This document shows positions 31,987 through 42,793 of a stretch of 64,000 bases of DNA, piece after piece (the first letter of the stretch is position 1; each line of letters opens with the position of its first letter). The stretch is from Mesostigma viride (taxonomy: Eukaryota; Streptophyta; Mesostigmatophyceae; Mesostigmatales; Mesostigmataceae), in contig RPFO01000213.1 in assembly GCA_009746045.1 (NCBI GenBank), forward strand, positions 350,564 through 414,563, given 5' to 3'. The notes beneath the pieces are model-generated. The model searched no databases. It was not told the DNA's origin and saw only the letters and a program-made list of their open reading frames with translations. The position numbers and the translations under genes are program-made.

Positions 31987-34900
31987 CTTGAGCCTGCACA
32001 CATCCCTGAACCCTGGAGGGTGCCCCCAGGGGTGTGTAATGTAGCTGCTAGTGACGGCAGTGAGGGGCAGCCCCATGCTCTAGTGAAAGAGCCTATTGGA
32101 CACGATGGGGCAAGCTTGGTTACCACAGAGAGTATGCCAGCTGTAGCTGCAGTGGTTACTCGCCAACGTGCCCGCCATGGCGGTGCTGAGCCTGAGGTAG
32201 GACCTGGTGATGTGGACCCAGGTGGATCTCAGAAGCATTCTGACCGTGCAGGACTGGCACAGGATGGTCAGGATGAGGATAGGGCTGGAGACAGTCTGAC
32301 AGGCACGACCCTGGTGCCTCCTGTACATAAGGGATCTGTACATACCTTGAGTGCTAATAATGACAATAAAAGGTTTTCTCTCTTGTATGACATTGCCTCA
32401 AGGTTGCATACCATGTTTGGCCATGCAGCTCAGTCTTTGCAAGTTGCTAGACGGCTGGGAGGAAGTGAGTTGTACTCCATCTGCCAACAGGTTGCTCAAG
32501 CTTGCAAGTGCAGGCTAGTTGCTAGAAAGCCCAAGCAGTCTCATGCCAGGACTCCTATTTTGCAGCCAGGCCATGTGCAGGTAGATATTCAGAGAATCAG
32601 GGGTTTGAAGCTGCTGGTGGCAGTGGACAGATATACCAAGTACAAGACCCTAGAGATCCTGCCTGACATGGAGAAGCCTACATTGATTGCTGCTCTGAAG
32701 TTGACAAGGAGCAGGTACCCTGGGTTGGAGTTGTTGCAGTGTGACATTCAGTTTGAGTGCTGTGAGAACCTGCCAGAGTTTCCAGAGTTGCTGATTACAC
32801 CCAGGGAGAGCCACGGCCAGCAAGGGGTGGTGGAGAGAGCCATCCAAGAGATCAAGACTGTGCTGCTGGTGGAGAGGATTCCAAGGACGTCATCTGCCAT
32901 TGTGACATCTGCATGGCTACGTTCTGTGGAGGACAGGCTGAACCTGAGGACTCCCATGTTCTTTGGTGACATTGCCATCAATCCTCTTATGCTGCATACC
33001 AGGATGCTGCCAGCTGATGCTGAGCAGGCATGGAAGGAGAAGCTAGAGGCCAAGTTCCTCAAGCTGAGGCAGAAAGACAAGGGCTGGAGTGTCCTAGAAC
33101 CTAACGTTGGACAACAGGTTGTTGTGTGGAAGGAACCAAGCTTTCCAGGGAAACGTGGCAGCTGGCATGATGGGGTGGTGACCCGAGTAGAAGCCGCTGG
33201 CCATAAGTGCTGGGTGGCCATTGATGGCTCCCAAGCAGTGCACCGTCTGTCCTGGTCAAAGATCCGTCCCCGGGGAGGTAATCAAGGAGACCTCTTCCAG
33301 GTGCCCGCTGGTGTACAAGGCGGGGGTGACGTGGAGCTTCCTGATCAGGGTGCTACAGCTGTATCGAGCCCTCAGGGTGACCCTGGCCCGGCCCCTGGGG
33401 TACCTTCACATACGGTGGTTGGGCAAGCAGGCGGACAGGCTGCACCTCCGGAACGGCCCGACACCAGGCCTAGGGGTGTGCGTCTATCAGATATTGTACA
33501 GGCTTTGCAAAGAGCCAAGAAGGAGCCTAAGGTGTCCAAGCTTGTCCAGTTGGATGAACCTGAGGTAGCTGCCATGGAGATAGATACCAATGCACAGGTT
33601 TCTGTCATGGGACCTCAGCATACAGGAGAACTGCTGGTCGGAGAACCAAGTTGCCCCTGGGTGTCTGATTTCAGTGGTAGGACGCATCTAAGGGTGTTGG
33701 GAGAGGTTACTGCCCCTGTCATGGGTGTGGATGTGACCTTCCTTGTCCTAGAGGACTATGATGGCCCTGTGATTTTGGGTCAGAATTTTCTGGGCAATCC
33801 TGGGATTTCTATCAGAGCTACAGCTCTGAGAAGAGATGGCTGGGGGATGATTCCCCTAGAAAATTTCAGGACAACATTTCCAGTCAGGTGCAGGGCCAAG
33901 CCGGTCAAGGGTGTAAAATGGGATGAAGGGGAGGTGCCCCCAGCGGCCAGTTTGGTGATTCCAGCTGTGTTGCACCCCAGCAGTATTGGCATAACTCACA
34001 GGAGCCTTGCTGCACACTCTCCTTTGACATATGACCAGCTGGTCCAAGAGATGAGCTCGCCTACTTTGTTTGAGGCTTGGAAGCTCGCCTTCTCCAAGGC
34101 ATTGGAGGAGTGGTTGCAGTTTGAGTGTGCTGCACCAACAGACAGACGTCCCCCAGCATCAAGGAAGCTTGCTTTGAGATTTGTGCTGAAGAGGAAGGTT
34201 GTGGATGAGGTATCAGTGCCCCATGTCAGGCCTGTCCTGAATGAGTATCACGGCACGGGGAGTCTGCCAGGAGAGGAGCTATACACGCCAGGGATGCTAC
34301 ACGACACATGGAGAATTTTGCTATGTCTCTACGTGGGGTTGCTGAACAGGGGAGCAGCTATGTCATCAGTGCTGCTGGACTTCAAGAGGGCATTTTTAAA
34401 ATCTGATCCAGAAGTGGCCAGGAGGGTGTGGAAGCAGGATGAGCCTTACTGTGTTGAGGTGCCTGCCATCTGGAAGCTGGAGCTGCATCAACAATTCCTG
34501 GTTATTCTGAAGGGCCTGGAAGGACTCAGGTCGAGCCCAATCATCTGGAGACTCACGCTGCAGGAAGCTCTGATCAGTGAGTGTGGCTTGAGAGTGTCTT
34601 CAGTTGATCCCTGTTTGCTGCTGGCCCAATGGGAGGGTCTGCCAGTGTATGCTAGTTTGCATGGAGATGATCTGCATTTGCTAGCCCCCACGACCTGGCT
34701 GAAGAAGTTTATTCCTGTCATCAGTGGCAAGTTTTCACTGGGCAAGGAGCTGTGGCAGGAGCCCAACAAGCCTGTAGTGTTCTGTGGAATGCAGGCTACC
34801 CTGTTCAGGAGGGACGGGGAGTGGAGTATCAGGCTTCAGGCTGGAGGAGATTATAAACAGACCATTGTGAAGGCCTTGCCAGAGAAGATCACCCAGGCTG

Positions 34901-35577
34901 CAGGACCTGAGTTGAGAGGCATGTGGGCCTGGTTTGCCAGCATCTGTGGTCCGTCTTTGATGGTCCATAGCAGAATGCCTGATGAGGTGCTTGAGGATGA
35001 GAAGCCTCGAGTCATAGCCCGGTTGGTGGAGAGTACCCCTGATCTGATTTTGTCTGGGATTGACTTTGCCCAGCCTATCACCTTGGAGATCTTTGTTGAC
35101 AGTTCCATGGATGCTCGCCAGGTTACCAAGGTCAGGGGGAGATCTGCTGCTCTGTTTGCTTTTTATCAGAGCAGGGCAAGTTTGTTCAGCTGGTACAGCA
35201 GACTGCAGAAGAGGGTCTGTATCAGTTCAGATGTGGCAGAATGCAGGGCCATATGCGAGGGGATCCAGTCCAGCCTGTACATAAAGGAGTTAATGCTGGA
35301 GCTGGCTTCAGTTACCCCTTGGACCTTGCAGATGGAGACGTTGTTGCTAACAGACAGCATGGGTATGGTCCAGTTTGTTCACAAGCAGCTGGCCAGAAGC
35401 CGGGACCTGGATTATTTGTTGCTGAAGGAGTTGGCCAGTTTGGTTGACTTGAAGCATATCCCTGGCGAGGAGAACCCTGCTGATGCATTGACAAAGCTGC
35501 CACACAAGGCCCCAGCCCAGTACAATGTACTGAGGAAGCTCATGAATGCTGACTGTCAAGTCGGTCTATCTGTCTAA
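31987..35577 (+). CDS. pol: Pol polyprotein: integrase, protease, RT, RNase H
   Basis: Open from 31987 directly after the gag UGA. An internal GTG at 32020 is only the first start-like codon. Integrase: HHCC-like start (LHTMFGH, then CQQVAQACKC), D at 32584, D at 32743, E at 32833 (D-52-D-29-E), and a C-terminal module VGQQVVVWKEPSFPGKRGSW. Protease next: IDTNAQVSVM (D at 33583) and GPVILGQNFLGNPG. RT: LLDFKRAFLKS (34375 region) and HGDD at 34660-34671, the YVDD-equivalent. RNase H of copia type: FVDSSMDA (D at 35098), LFSWYSRLQKRVCISSDVAE, LLTDSMGMVQF, HIPGEENPADALTKLP. Two oddities: protease lies between integrase and RT (copia norm is before integrase), and its active site is DTN, not DTG/DSG. 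No stops or frameshifts. Confidence 0.92.
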   Translation, partial: LEPAHIPEPWRVPPGVCNVAASDGSEGQPHALVKEPIGHDGASLVTTESMPAVAAVVTRQRARHGGAEPEVGPGDVDPGGSQKHSDRAGLAQDGQDEDRAGDSLTGTTLVPPVHKGSVHTLSANNDNKRFSLLYDIASRLHTMFGHAAQSLQVARRLGGSELYSICQQVAQACKCRLVARKPKQSHARTPILQPGHVQVDIQRIRGLKLLVAVDRYTKYKTLEILPDMEKPTLIAALKLTRSRYPGLELLQCDIQFECCENLPEFPELLITPRESHGQQGVVERAIQEIKTVLLVERIPRTSSAIVTSAWLRSVEDRLNLRTPMFFGDIAINPLMLHTRMLPADAEQAWKEKLEAKFLKLRQKDKGWSVLEPNVGQQVVVWKEPSFPGKRGSWHDGVVTRVEAAGHKCWVAIDGSQAVHRLSWSKIRPRGGNQGDLFQVPAGVQGGGDVELPDQGATAVSSPQGDPGPAPGVPSHTVVGQAGGQAAPPERPDTRPRGVRLSDIVQALQRAKKEPKVSKLVQLDEPEVAAMEIDTNAQVSVMGPQHTGELLVGEPSCPWVSDFSGRTHLRVLGEVTAPVMGVDVTFLVLEDYDGPVILGQNFLGNPGISIRATALRRDGWGMIPLENFRTTFPVRCRAKPVKGVKWDEGEVPPAASLVIPAVLHPSSIGITHRSLAAHSPLTYDQLVQEMSSPTLFEAWKLAFSKALEEWLQFECAAPTDRRPPASRKLALRFVLKRKVVDEVSVPHVRPVLNEYHGTGSLPGEELYTPGMLHDTWRILLCLYVGLLNRGAAMSSVLLDFKRAFLKSDPEVARRVWKQDEPYCVEVPAIWKLELHQQFLVILKGLEGLRSSPIIWRLTLQEALISECGLRVSSVDPCLLLAQWEGLPVYASLHGDDLHLLAPTTWLKKFIPVISGKFSLGKELWQEPNKPVVFCGMQATLFRRDGEWSIRLQAGGDYKQTIVKALPEKITQAAGPELRGMWAWFASICGPSLMVHSRMPDEVLEDEKPRVIARLVESTPDLILSGIDFAQPITLEIFVDSSMDARQVTKVRGRSAALFAFYQSRASLFSWYSRLQKRVCISSDVAECRAICEGIQSSLYIKELMLELASVTPWTLQMETLLLTDSMGMVQFVHKQLARSRDLDYLLLKELASLVDLKHIPGEENPADALTKLPHKAPAQYNVLRKLMNADCQVGLSV

Positions 35578-36384
35578 AAGCTGAGAGCTGGGTGCTTAAG
35601 TCTCTGGATATCAGGCTGGGAGCTTGATTGTACATAATCCTGAGCACACCTTGAGGGGTGAGACATGTCTCTGGTGTGGGAATGTCTGACATTGTCTCTG
35701 ATGGAGAGATGTCTATCTGGGGTTTTCATCTCAGTCTGAGGTTTCCCCAGATCTGTGGTTTGTGGGCGGGGTTCGATTCCCTGGTGCCGTCTTAAGGCGG
35801 AGTTTCACGGACTGGCTGACCCATCCACCATGCTGGTGAGGTGGCGACAGGTCCCCTGATTTTCCACGGTTGGAACGAGTATGGGAGCTTGTGTTTTGCA
35901 TGTGCTTCGCGTAGATGTTGTGTCTGGTTCGATAAGGGGCAGCAGACCGGCGCCGACTCCCGTCTGGGGGTCAGCAATGTTTTCTGATGAGCTGTTGTGG
36001 GTGATCTGTGGGGTTTCGCCTAAGGTCCTGAAGGTTGTACATACTTCTCAAGTTCTTAGCTGAACACCTATGGGCTGCCACAGTTGGCCAACCTCTTGTA
36101 CATGGGTAACACAACGAGCCTCCCGTGAAGGGATAGGGACTCATTGTAATTTGTTTGTGCTCCTGAACCAGTATGGGTGCTATGTACATATAATAAGGAA
36201 TCCAAGCTGACTGTCATGCCCAGTGGGTTGTGACTTGTAGTCGGGGAGGATGTCCAGGAATCCAAGCTGACTGTCATGCCCAGTGGGTTGTGACTTGTAG
36301 TCGGGGAGGATGTCCAGTACCCATTGTGTGTGTTTGTATGTAGACTTGTGTGAGCTGCTACAGCTCAAGAAAAGAAAGGATTGG
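35578..36384 (+). other. Copia-type 3' untranslated region
   Basis: Non-coding. A 60-bp tandem duplication (ggaatccaagctgactgtca...) lies at 36197-36316. Purine-rich aagaaaagaaaggattgg (36367-36384) before the 3' LTR is the likely polypurine tract. Confidence 0.7.
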
Positions 36385-37082
36385 AGTTAACGCCAAGCGC
36401 ATTGGCGTGATCCTGATTCGGCATATCTCTGCGATTCCAGCGGCACCGGAACGAGTTCATTCCGACAAGTATCAAGAAAGTTATGGCGTTCCGACTTCCC
36501 GGTCGCGCGCGAGCGCGAGCCGGCTGTTCTTCTAAGTCGGACGTGAATATTTGCCGACGACATATGGGGTCGACAGTAATTCCTGGGCTGACAGGAATTA
36601 GGTGCTGTACCTACGACGGTATTGGATTAATACGTCGTACGCAGGAAATAGGAACCTTAACCTGTGGTCTGGTGGTACCGCAGGCTTAGTCCTGGACTTC
36701 TAGGTGCAGATGCAATAGTCACTGTGGACTGCGCTCTGTGGTCACTGTGCCTGTATGGCAGACCTACTGTATAGGAACTGGGCGCTGTACAGGTAGTAAA
36801 TACTGTACCGGGAGTGTTATTACTGAGCCTACCTCTTAGGTTGCTCAGGACTAGCAAGCACAGTGCACAAGTATATAAACAATAGGCCAATGCCATTTGG
36901 GCAGATCTCTTGCGAGCCCGCCTCACGTGTTGTGCCTTGACTTGGCAAGCGCGTGTACAAGCCTCAAGTGTGTGAGCGCTGTAACATTATCCAATTTTAA
37001 CAAAGCTCCGTTTCCAACCATATTCACACATTGCTGCATTGCAACCATATCCTTCACATTGCGTTTGCTAGGAACGTTAACT
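36385..37082 (+). repeat. Copia-type 3' LTR
   Basis: 698 bp, partner of 28993-29690, about 99.3% identical by eye. Confidence 0.95.
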
Positions 37083-37087
37083 CTTAC

Positions 37088-37670
37088 CATGCTATGATAC
37101 GTACAAATGTGACTGTGCATAGGCGTGGTTACCTATCTTTATATGCTATGATGGATGTTCGGCAGCCTGGACAGGATGTAATTAGCATGTTTGATCATCC
37201 ATGATGTTTTTTGTTGCTAGGGGATAAGAATTTAGCTTAGTAATGCTAGCAAACGTCACCAGCCAAACTGTCCGCTATTTATAGCGGGCAGTTATTTTTA
37301 GTGCGGCAGCTGGGTCCCTGGGACAACCCATGATGTCAGTGTTCAGGAGCCCTTACTAGCTTCTTTTCTCACTGCCTTGTCGAATCCAGGACCAGCAAAT
37401 AAGATTTGACTAAGATTTGACATCCAATTAAGCATTATATGTGTGTAACTTTTTGCACCCTGGGCACCCCCTGCCAGGGGGTGCTATATTTAGCACCCAT
37501 AGGACATTGCAATATGACCAATGACGTGACCCCCAAGGAGGTCCATATATGTGTGTGCTTTGGTCCCAATATGGATGGTAAAATTGTTATTAGGTTGGTT
37601 TGTGGGCATTATGATGCCAAGTTGTTAACTGACTGATATTTATAACAGTGAGTTGGATACCATTTAAGGG
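37088..37670. other. Right part of piggyBac-like element
   Basis: Non-coding. Palindrome near 37266-37294, then the terminal CCCTTAAATGGTA inverted repeat ending at 37670. Confidence 0.6.
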
Positions 37671-37674
37671 TTAA

Positions 37675-38841
37675 GGAACGCCAGCTTGTCCGCCATGTTC
37701 TTAAAGGTGAGGAGCACGGGTGCCAGGCCAGCCTTCCCCCGCGCGCGGGGGAGGCAGACAGCCGACATGTCCAGCTCACCAGTGAGTAACATGGGGGCAA
37801 GAATGGCGCGCTTAAATGCCTCAAGAAGGCTCGTGGAGGTCTCACCTGTCGGCTCAGTCTCACCTGTCGGCTGGTCGAAGTGCTTGATGATGACATTGTG
37901 GCTGCGCCGGGCGATGTCGGCTTCCTCGCGAAGGTCGAGGGCTTGTTGCTTGAGTTGTGCCGAGATGGCGGAGGTGGTGGAGGTGGTGTGCTGCTTAAGC
38001 AAGTCCGCCCAGGTGGAGGGAGCATCGCCGGCCGGGCCAGCAGGCGCCGGCTGGGCGGCGATGTCCTTCACCGCCTGGGCGGTGCATGAGGCCGGCGGTG
38101 TCATGCAAGCTCTCAAGGGCGTTGGCGGTGGCTTGAAGGCGTTGGTCGAGGTCGAGGAGCTGGGCTTTGATGTCGGCAGTGGAGGCGGAAATGGCAGTGG
38201 AGGTGGCGCGGTGAGGTGCTCAAGGAAGTTCAGCAGCCAGCGGACCACCCATTGCTGCGACGTCAGCAGCAAGGGGGGTCACGTGCTGCTGAAAGGCTTC
38301 CGTGAGGATGGAACGGAGTGTGGAGGCGGAGATGGATGGAGCCCAGATCTCGCCGTCAGAGCGCATGAGAAGGGAGTTGAGGATGATGTGTTGGAGGAAG
38401 GTGCGGTTGCACCCGTCCAGCACGCTGATGTTATGCCACCGGTTGCCGTCCGAGTTAATGAGGCGATTGATGTCGTAGAGATGGAGGCACAGGGCGTAAA
38501 GCGAGGCGTAGTCCCCGTAGAAGATGCAACGCAGGGCAGTTGCCGGGGACATGTTGGTCCAGTCGTGATCATCGACCTTGAAAGGTTCAGGCCGAAAGCG
38601 CGGTTAATTCTTTGGGGCGTGAAAACCCTCCTGTGTTGTCGGCTGGGCGGCTGCGTTTAGGGTCAGGCGATGCCGATGGCGAGGCATTAAGCCCGGGAGG
38701 TTGCTGGGCGACCACCAGTGCACGACCAGTGTCACTGCTGCCTGCCGGACCTGATGGCGAAGCTGCAGCCTTGGCTGCAGAATTTTCATGGCCGAGCGCA
38801 TGCGCCAAACTGCGTTGCGTCAAAGGACGTTTGCTCGTCAT
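37675..38841 (-). pseudogene. LINE C/G ORF1, N-terminal and central parts
   Basis: ATG at 38841 (MTSKRPLTQRSLAHALG), Ala/Ser/Pro-rich head, then a frame change near 38590. A folded-looking segment (ALRCIFYGDYASLYALCLHL, RWHNISVLDGCNRTFLQHII) follows in 38220-38552. A second change near 38220 leads to the Pro-rich linker, STWADLLKQHTTSTTSAISA coiled coil, RSHNVIIKHFDQP and LPRARGKAGLAPVLLTFKN, ending at the TTAA of the piggyBac-like insertion. The protein finishes at 17735-17503. Homologous to the ORF1 at 4140-4359/14406-14870 and in LINE E. Two frameshifts: dead. Confidence 0.78.
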
Positions 38842-39190
38842 ATATTGCGTTTCAGATTCGGAAAATTATATCCCCATGTGCGTCTTCTTAGAAAGACGAA
38901 GCGATAGTGATGTTCACGGCTAAATTTGGTGCTCAAACGTGAAAGTCATGAGCTCCGCCGTCAGCCATGGCTACCTCGTGGCTCGTGGCTCGTTATAGGC
39001 GTGGGGAGATCATGTAGCACATTTCCATGATGAATGGGGTGGAGGAAGCCGCGTGATCGAACTATCCTAACTGTAAGCTATCAAGTTTAGAAAATCCTAA
39101 CTACACTACTCATCAAAACGCCTCCTCCGCTTGGGGGGAGGGGGCTTGCCCACAGGGTCGGGCGTGTGAGCCTTGACAACGCTACAGAAT

Positions 39191-39886
39191 GTAACGATCT
39201 ATAAATGATCATCAACATCATGGCATAGTCCAAATATATGAAAGATCTTTTACCTGGGTTGCTTTCTTGCGTCACAGATTTTCAAGTATCCGAGCAATGT
39301 TGAGATGGAGATTTCACAGCACGTGATTTAGGGAACCACACCCCTTGTAGACACAAGGACAAGCTTGTGCCTAGACGACCTCTGTGGAACTGAAGGTAGT
39401 CTAGTATCAAAGGGCCCTTATGAATGGACAACAAAGACAAGCTTTATTATACCATGATGGATCAAAACCAACGTAGCAACAATGGCGACCTTACGTCCTT
39501 GATATCGACGTGCTTGTCGAGCATGCCCCAACCTTAGCTTGAGGAGAACCAATCAGAATCATGGAGTTCTAAACTAGCAAGATCTTCGTATCCATCCTAG
39601 TCACACAAAACAGAACAACACTACAAACAGCCTGGCAGAATCTATACATGAGATCCTAAATCTGTAGTAAGCACTGAAGTCCCAAAGGACTTTGTTGCAC
39701 CGACCAACAAACTACAACCCCACGTGGATCAGGCCACGACCAATGAGGGCTTCTAACAGTTGGTTGATAAAGTTCAAGCTCCAAGTACCACCGTCTTAGA
39801 AATCTCATTACTTTCTCAATACTGATCCAAAAGTCCTCGAGTAAAAGCCAAACGTTCACAAAACAAAGGATGTAACAACAAATCAT
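39191..39886. other. No gene recognised
   Basis: Between the right target duplications of LINE H and the left one of LINE F. AT-rich, short frames only. Confidence 0.4.
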
Positions 39887-39923
39887 TTTTGCTTGTTAAT
39901 TAATTAATTAATTAATTAATAGA

Positions 39924-39942
39924 CACGTGACTGCGTCACGTG
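39924..39942 (-). ncRNA. LINE F 3' palindrome
   Basis: CACGTGACGCAGTCACGTG on the minus strand, identical to 16065-16083 and 16973-16991. Confidence 0.55.
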
Positions 39943-40015
39943 AGCGTAAGTCCTCAGTGGGAGGGGAACATGGGATGGAATGGATTAAATTAAATTAAAT
40001 TAAATTATAACATGA

Positions 40016-40027
40016 CTCCGTTGGGAG
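40016..40027 (-). ncRNA. LINE D 3'-terminal stem-loop
   Basis: Minus-strand CTCC-CAAC-GGAG followed by the A/T-rich tail. Confidence 0.55.
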
Positions 40028-40135
40028 ATCATGTAGCACATATTCCCGTGGATGGATGGAGGGGGGGGCAAAGCCGCGAAACCGAACTAATCTAACTCTA
40101 AGCTAATCTAATATAGAAAACCCTACTTATTCTAC

Positions 40136-41977
40136 TCAGCAAAGCGCCCCTTCCGCTTGGGGGGAGGGGGCTTGCCCACAGGGGCGGGCGTATGAGCCTG
40201 GACAATGGTTTTCCACCTCCTCTTGTCCTGCATAGATAGCAGTCCAAGCAAGAGAGAGGGAGTGAATGCGATTTTCAAACTGCGCTGGGACCACTAGGTC
40301 AGCCATCAACTGCTGTGGGTAGGTCATGACATGTTTGCCTACCTTCTTAGGAATGTCCTTAGGGCCAGGCCAGGTCAGGATATGCCGTCCTGGCTGGCCA
40401 AGTCGCTGTGGGCCGGCCAGACCGAGGGCGGTGTCTACCTGGCTGGTGCGAGCAAGATGTCCTACGAATGCTATCCTACGCTGTCTAATCTCGTCCGAAA
40501 TGCGAGGCATGCCCCGTGGTACAAAGATTCTAGATGCCTACGCGTGTCAAACCCTACATTCAGGGCCTGACGGAGCATCCTGGTTACCGTGCCGTTTAGC
40601 TTGGCCGCCAGCGTGTCCGTGAGCGTCCATGCCTCGGCGCCATACGTGATCACCGTGAGGACCAGGACCTTGAGGAGCATGCGCTTGCGGTGCTCGCCGA
40701 GGACCTTCGAGTGCCAGTAGGTTTTCAGAACGATGCCGAGCCCAGGCCAGGCCGATGCGGGTGTCCACATCGGCGGCGGTGTCAGGAAGCATGCTTCCCA
40801 GCAGTTTAAAGCGATCACGAAACGGGACCTCCGTCCCGTCTAGCAGCCGTGGTAGCGGCGGGCGACTGGAAGCCCCAATCACCATAGCCTCAGTTTTGAC
40901 ACTAATCTCCAACCCCACCGCCCGCGCCTCCAAGCCCAGACAGTCCAGCCAGGTCTGAATGTGCTCGGGGCGCGCGATGAGGGTGGTGTCGTCCGCATAA
41001 ATCAAGTCGGCCAGGCGGTAACCAGGTTTAACCCCGCCGTGCGCGCTGTCGTTAAGGATGTCCAAGCCAGGCTCGAACCCCTTAAGAGCAGTAAAGCGCG
41101 CACGTGCCCGGCGCATGACGTGATCAACGACAATAATGAACAGACATGGGGACAGGACACAACCTTGCCACACCCCGTGGTGAAGGGGGAATGGTGGGGT
41201 GGTGCCTTCCGCAGTCCGCACTACTGCCTGTGAGCCCTCATACAGTCGGCGAATGGCAGCAATAAACGCAGGTGGCACTCGATCCAGAGCTAGGATGGCC
41301 CAAAGAGCCTCCCAGAGGACCGTGTCAAAGGCCTTGATATAGTCAACAAAAATGAAGACCAGCGGCAAACTGTCAAGGGGAAGGCGACGCACCTCCTCCA
41401 TCAACCGGCGCGCGACAAACACAGCCATGACAGTGTTACGACCACGACGGAAACCCATCTGAGACTCACCCAGGTGTGGGTCCAGCGCGGCGCGGAGCCT
41501 GTGCAGCATCATGCGCATGAAGACGTTCAGCGCGGCGCTCTGGAGGCAGACACCCGGGTAGTTACCGGGGTCAGCAGCAGAGCCCTTCTTGTACAGCATG
41601 ACGCGGATGGCCGTCTGCCACTCAGCAGGCGGAGGCTCGTCAGAAAGCAGGACACGGTTGCAGAACGCCAGCAGAAGATCCCTAACCGCCGGATCAGGGG
41701 TCTTCAGCAGCTCAGCAGAAAGGTGGTCGGCACCGACCGCCGCATCGTACCGCAGGCGAGCAAGGGCGCCGTCCAGTTCCTTCAAAGTGAAGGGGGGGAC
41801 GACGTCGTCAGTGGCAAGGCAGCCCTCCTGCAAGGCGGGGACTTGGTAGTCCGCGGCCGAGGAGGGTGGCGCAGGCGGCGGCGAGGGTCCGGCAACACCG
41901 AGACGGGCGGCCGTCTCGGGGTGAAGCGGCGGGGGAGGGGCGCGAGCCCCACCTGTCAAGGAAAAATTGTGGGCCAA
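40136..41977 (-). pseudogene. LINE reverse transcriptase (ORF2 fragment)
   Basis: RT palm motifs in order: FTLKELDGALARLRYDAAVG, AIRVMLYKKGSAADPGNY, ESQMGFRRGRNTVMAVFV, FIFVDYIKAFDTVLW (catalytic D), HHGVWQGCVLSPCLF and LADLIYADDTTLIA (catalytic DD). This is a target-primed non-LTR RT. After RIGLAWARHRSE (about 40745) the frame shifts to VLVLTVITYGAEAWTLT, and shifts again near 40510 to RRIAFVGHLARTSQV and a C-terminal tail ending near 40136. Two frameshifts inactivate it. In the family this enzyme would also supply LINE C/G and LINE E in trans, since they share its 3' stem-loop. Confidence 0.88.
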
Positions 41978-42026
41978 CCAGCGGATGGATGGAATGGATT
42001 AATTAATTAATTAATTAGGAACATAA

Positions 42027-42038
42027 CTCCGTTGGGAG
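42027..42038 (-). ncRNA. LINE E 3'-terminal stem-loop
   Basis: Minus-strand CTCC-CAAC-GGAG, as in LINEs D and C/G. Confidence 0.55.
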
Positions 42039-42445
42039 TATATGTAGCACATAGCCCTGAGAAGGGGCATATGAGCCTATAATACATTCTAAGCTACTTC
42101 CTGCAAGGGTGGGAATGTAAACAACACTTGCTCTAGGTGCACCAGGGCACCCGCACCCTCATGGTCTATCACGCTATGCCCGGGTAAGGGGGGGAGCATG
42201 CCTGTGAGGGGGAAGATCATCATGGCTATACAAGAGCTATGGCATGGCTTCTCAGCAGAGAGTGACTCCCTACATGGGCACAACATTACTAAATAAGGCT
42301 AGGCATCGTCTGGAGTGTGGCACATCATAGGCACACATGTACATGATTAAATAAAGCGCAGGGCTTAGCTGAGATAGTGCCTCTAGGAGGCGTACATGTA
42401 CATGGCCACGGTCTATCTATTCTGCACTACTACTGCTGTATTCCC

Positions 42446-42793
42446 CTAAGCTGGGGCGTCTGGAGTCGCTGGGGCCGCGGGGGGGGGGGGGGTCGCCTGC
42501 CAGGGCTTGTGGCCGACGTAGATGGCCGCCCCCTTCCAGTACACCGGCTGCCCCGCCTTGGTCTGCCGGAGCTGGAGGTAGGTCGGCCATAGCTCCCGTC
42601 GCCGTTGTTGCTGCGCCAGGGTCAAGTCGTCATCAAGGGTGAAGAGAGTCTTCTCGAGCCGCTTGCGGCGTCTGAGAAAAGAAATCTTGTCCGCCGGGGT
42701 CTTAAAGGTGAGGAGGAGCGGGGGCGGCCCTGCCTTACCCCGCGCGCGGGGAAGGCGGTGGGCAGCCAGCTCTATCTCACCGTTAAGGCCCAT
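42446..42793 (-). pseudogene. LINE E ORF1, C-terminal half
   Basis: Open, 115 codons, cut at its 5' end by truncation of the element. Shows LPRARGKAGPPPLLLTFKT, LFTLDDDLTLAQQQRRREL and PVYWKGAAIYV, the RNA-binding C-terminal region of the LINE ORF1 protein. Ends in a Pro/Ala-rich tail. Confidence 0.75.

Larger units (their letters stand above)
28993..37082 (+). mobile_element. Copia-type LTR retrotransposon, near-intact, 8.09 kb
   Basis: LTRs of 698 bp (28993-29690; 36385-37082) differ at about five positions. Exact target duplication CTTAC (28988-28992; 37083-37087). Contents: an upstream ORF region, gag, one in-frame UGA, then a 1.2-kaa pol with integrase, protease, RT and RNase H in that order, and a purine-rich tract before the 3' LTR. 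gag and pol are open, so this is the youngest and most complete element in the window. It lies in the piggyBac-like element, 125 bp after TE-B. Confidence 0.95.
39984..41987 (-). mobile_element. LINE D, 5'-truncated, with RT
   Basis: Flanked by GATGGAATGG (39974-39983; 41988-41997), the site also used by LINE E. Holds an RT (41977-40136), a 3' UTR, the stem-loop 40016-40027 and a (TTTAA)n tail. ORF1 and any endonuclease are missing through 5' truncation. Confidence 0.82.

Noticed and set aside
37686..38660. 324-codon plus-strand frame
   Set aside because: Antisense of the LINE C/G ORF1, whose minus-strand product matches other ORF1 copies.
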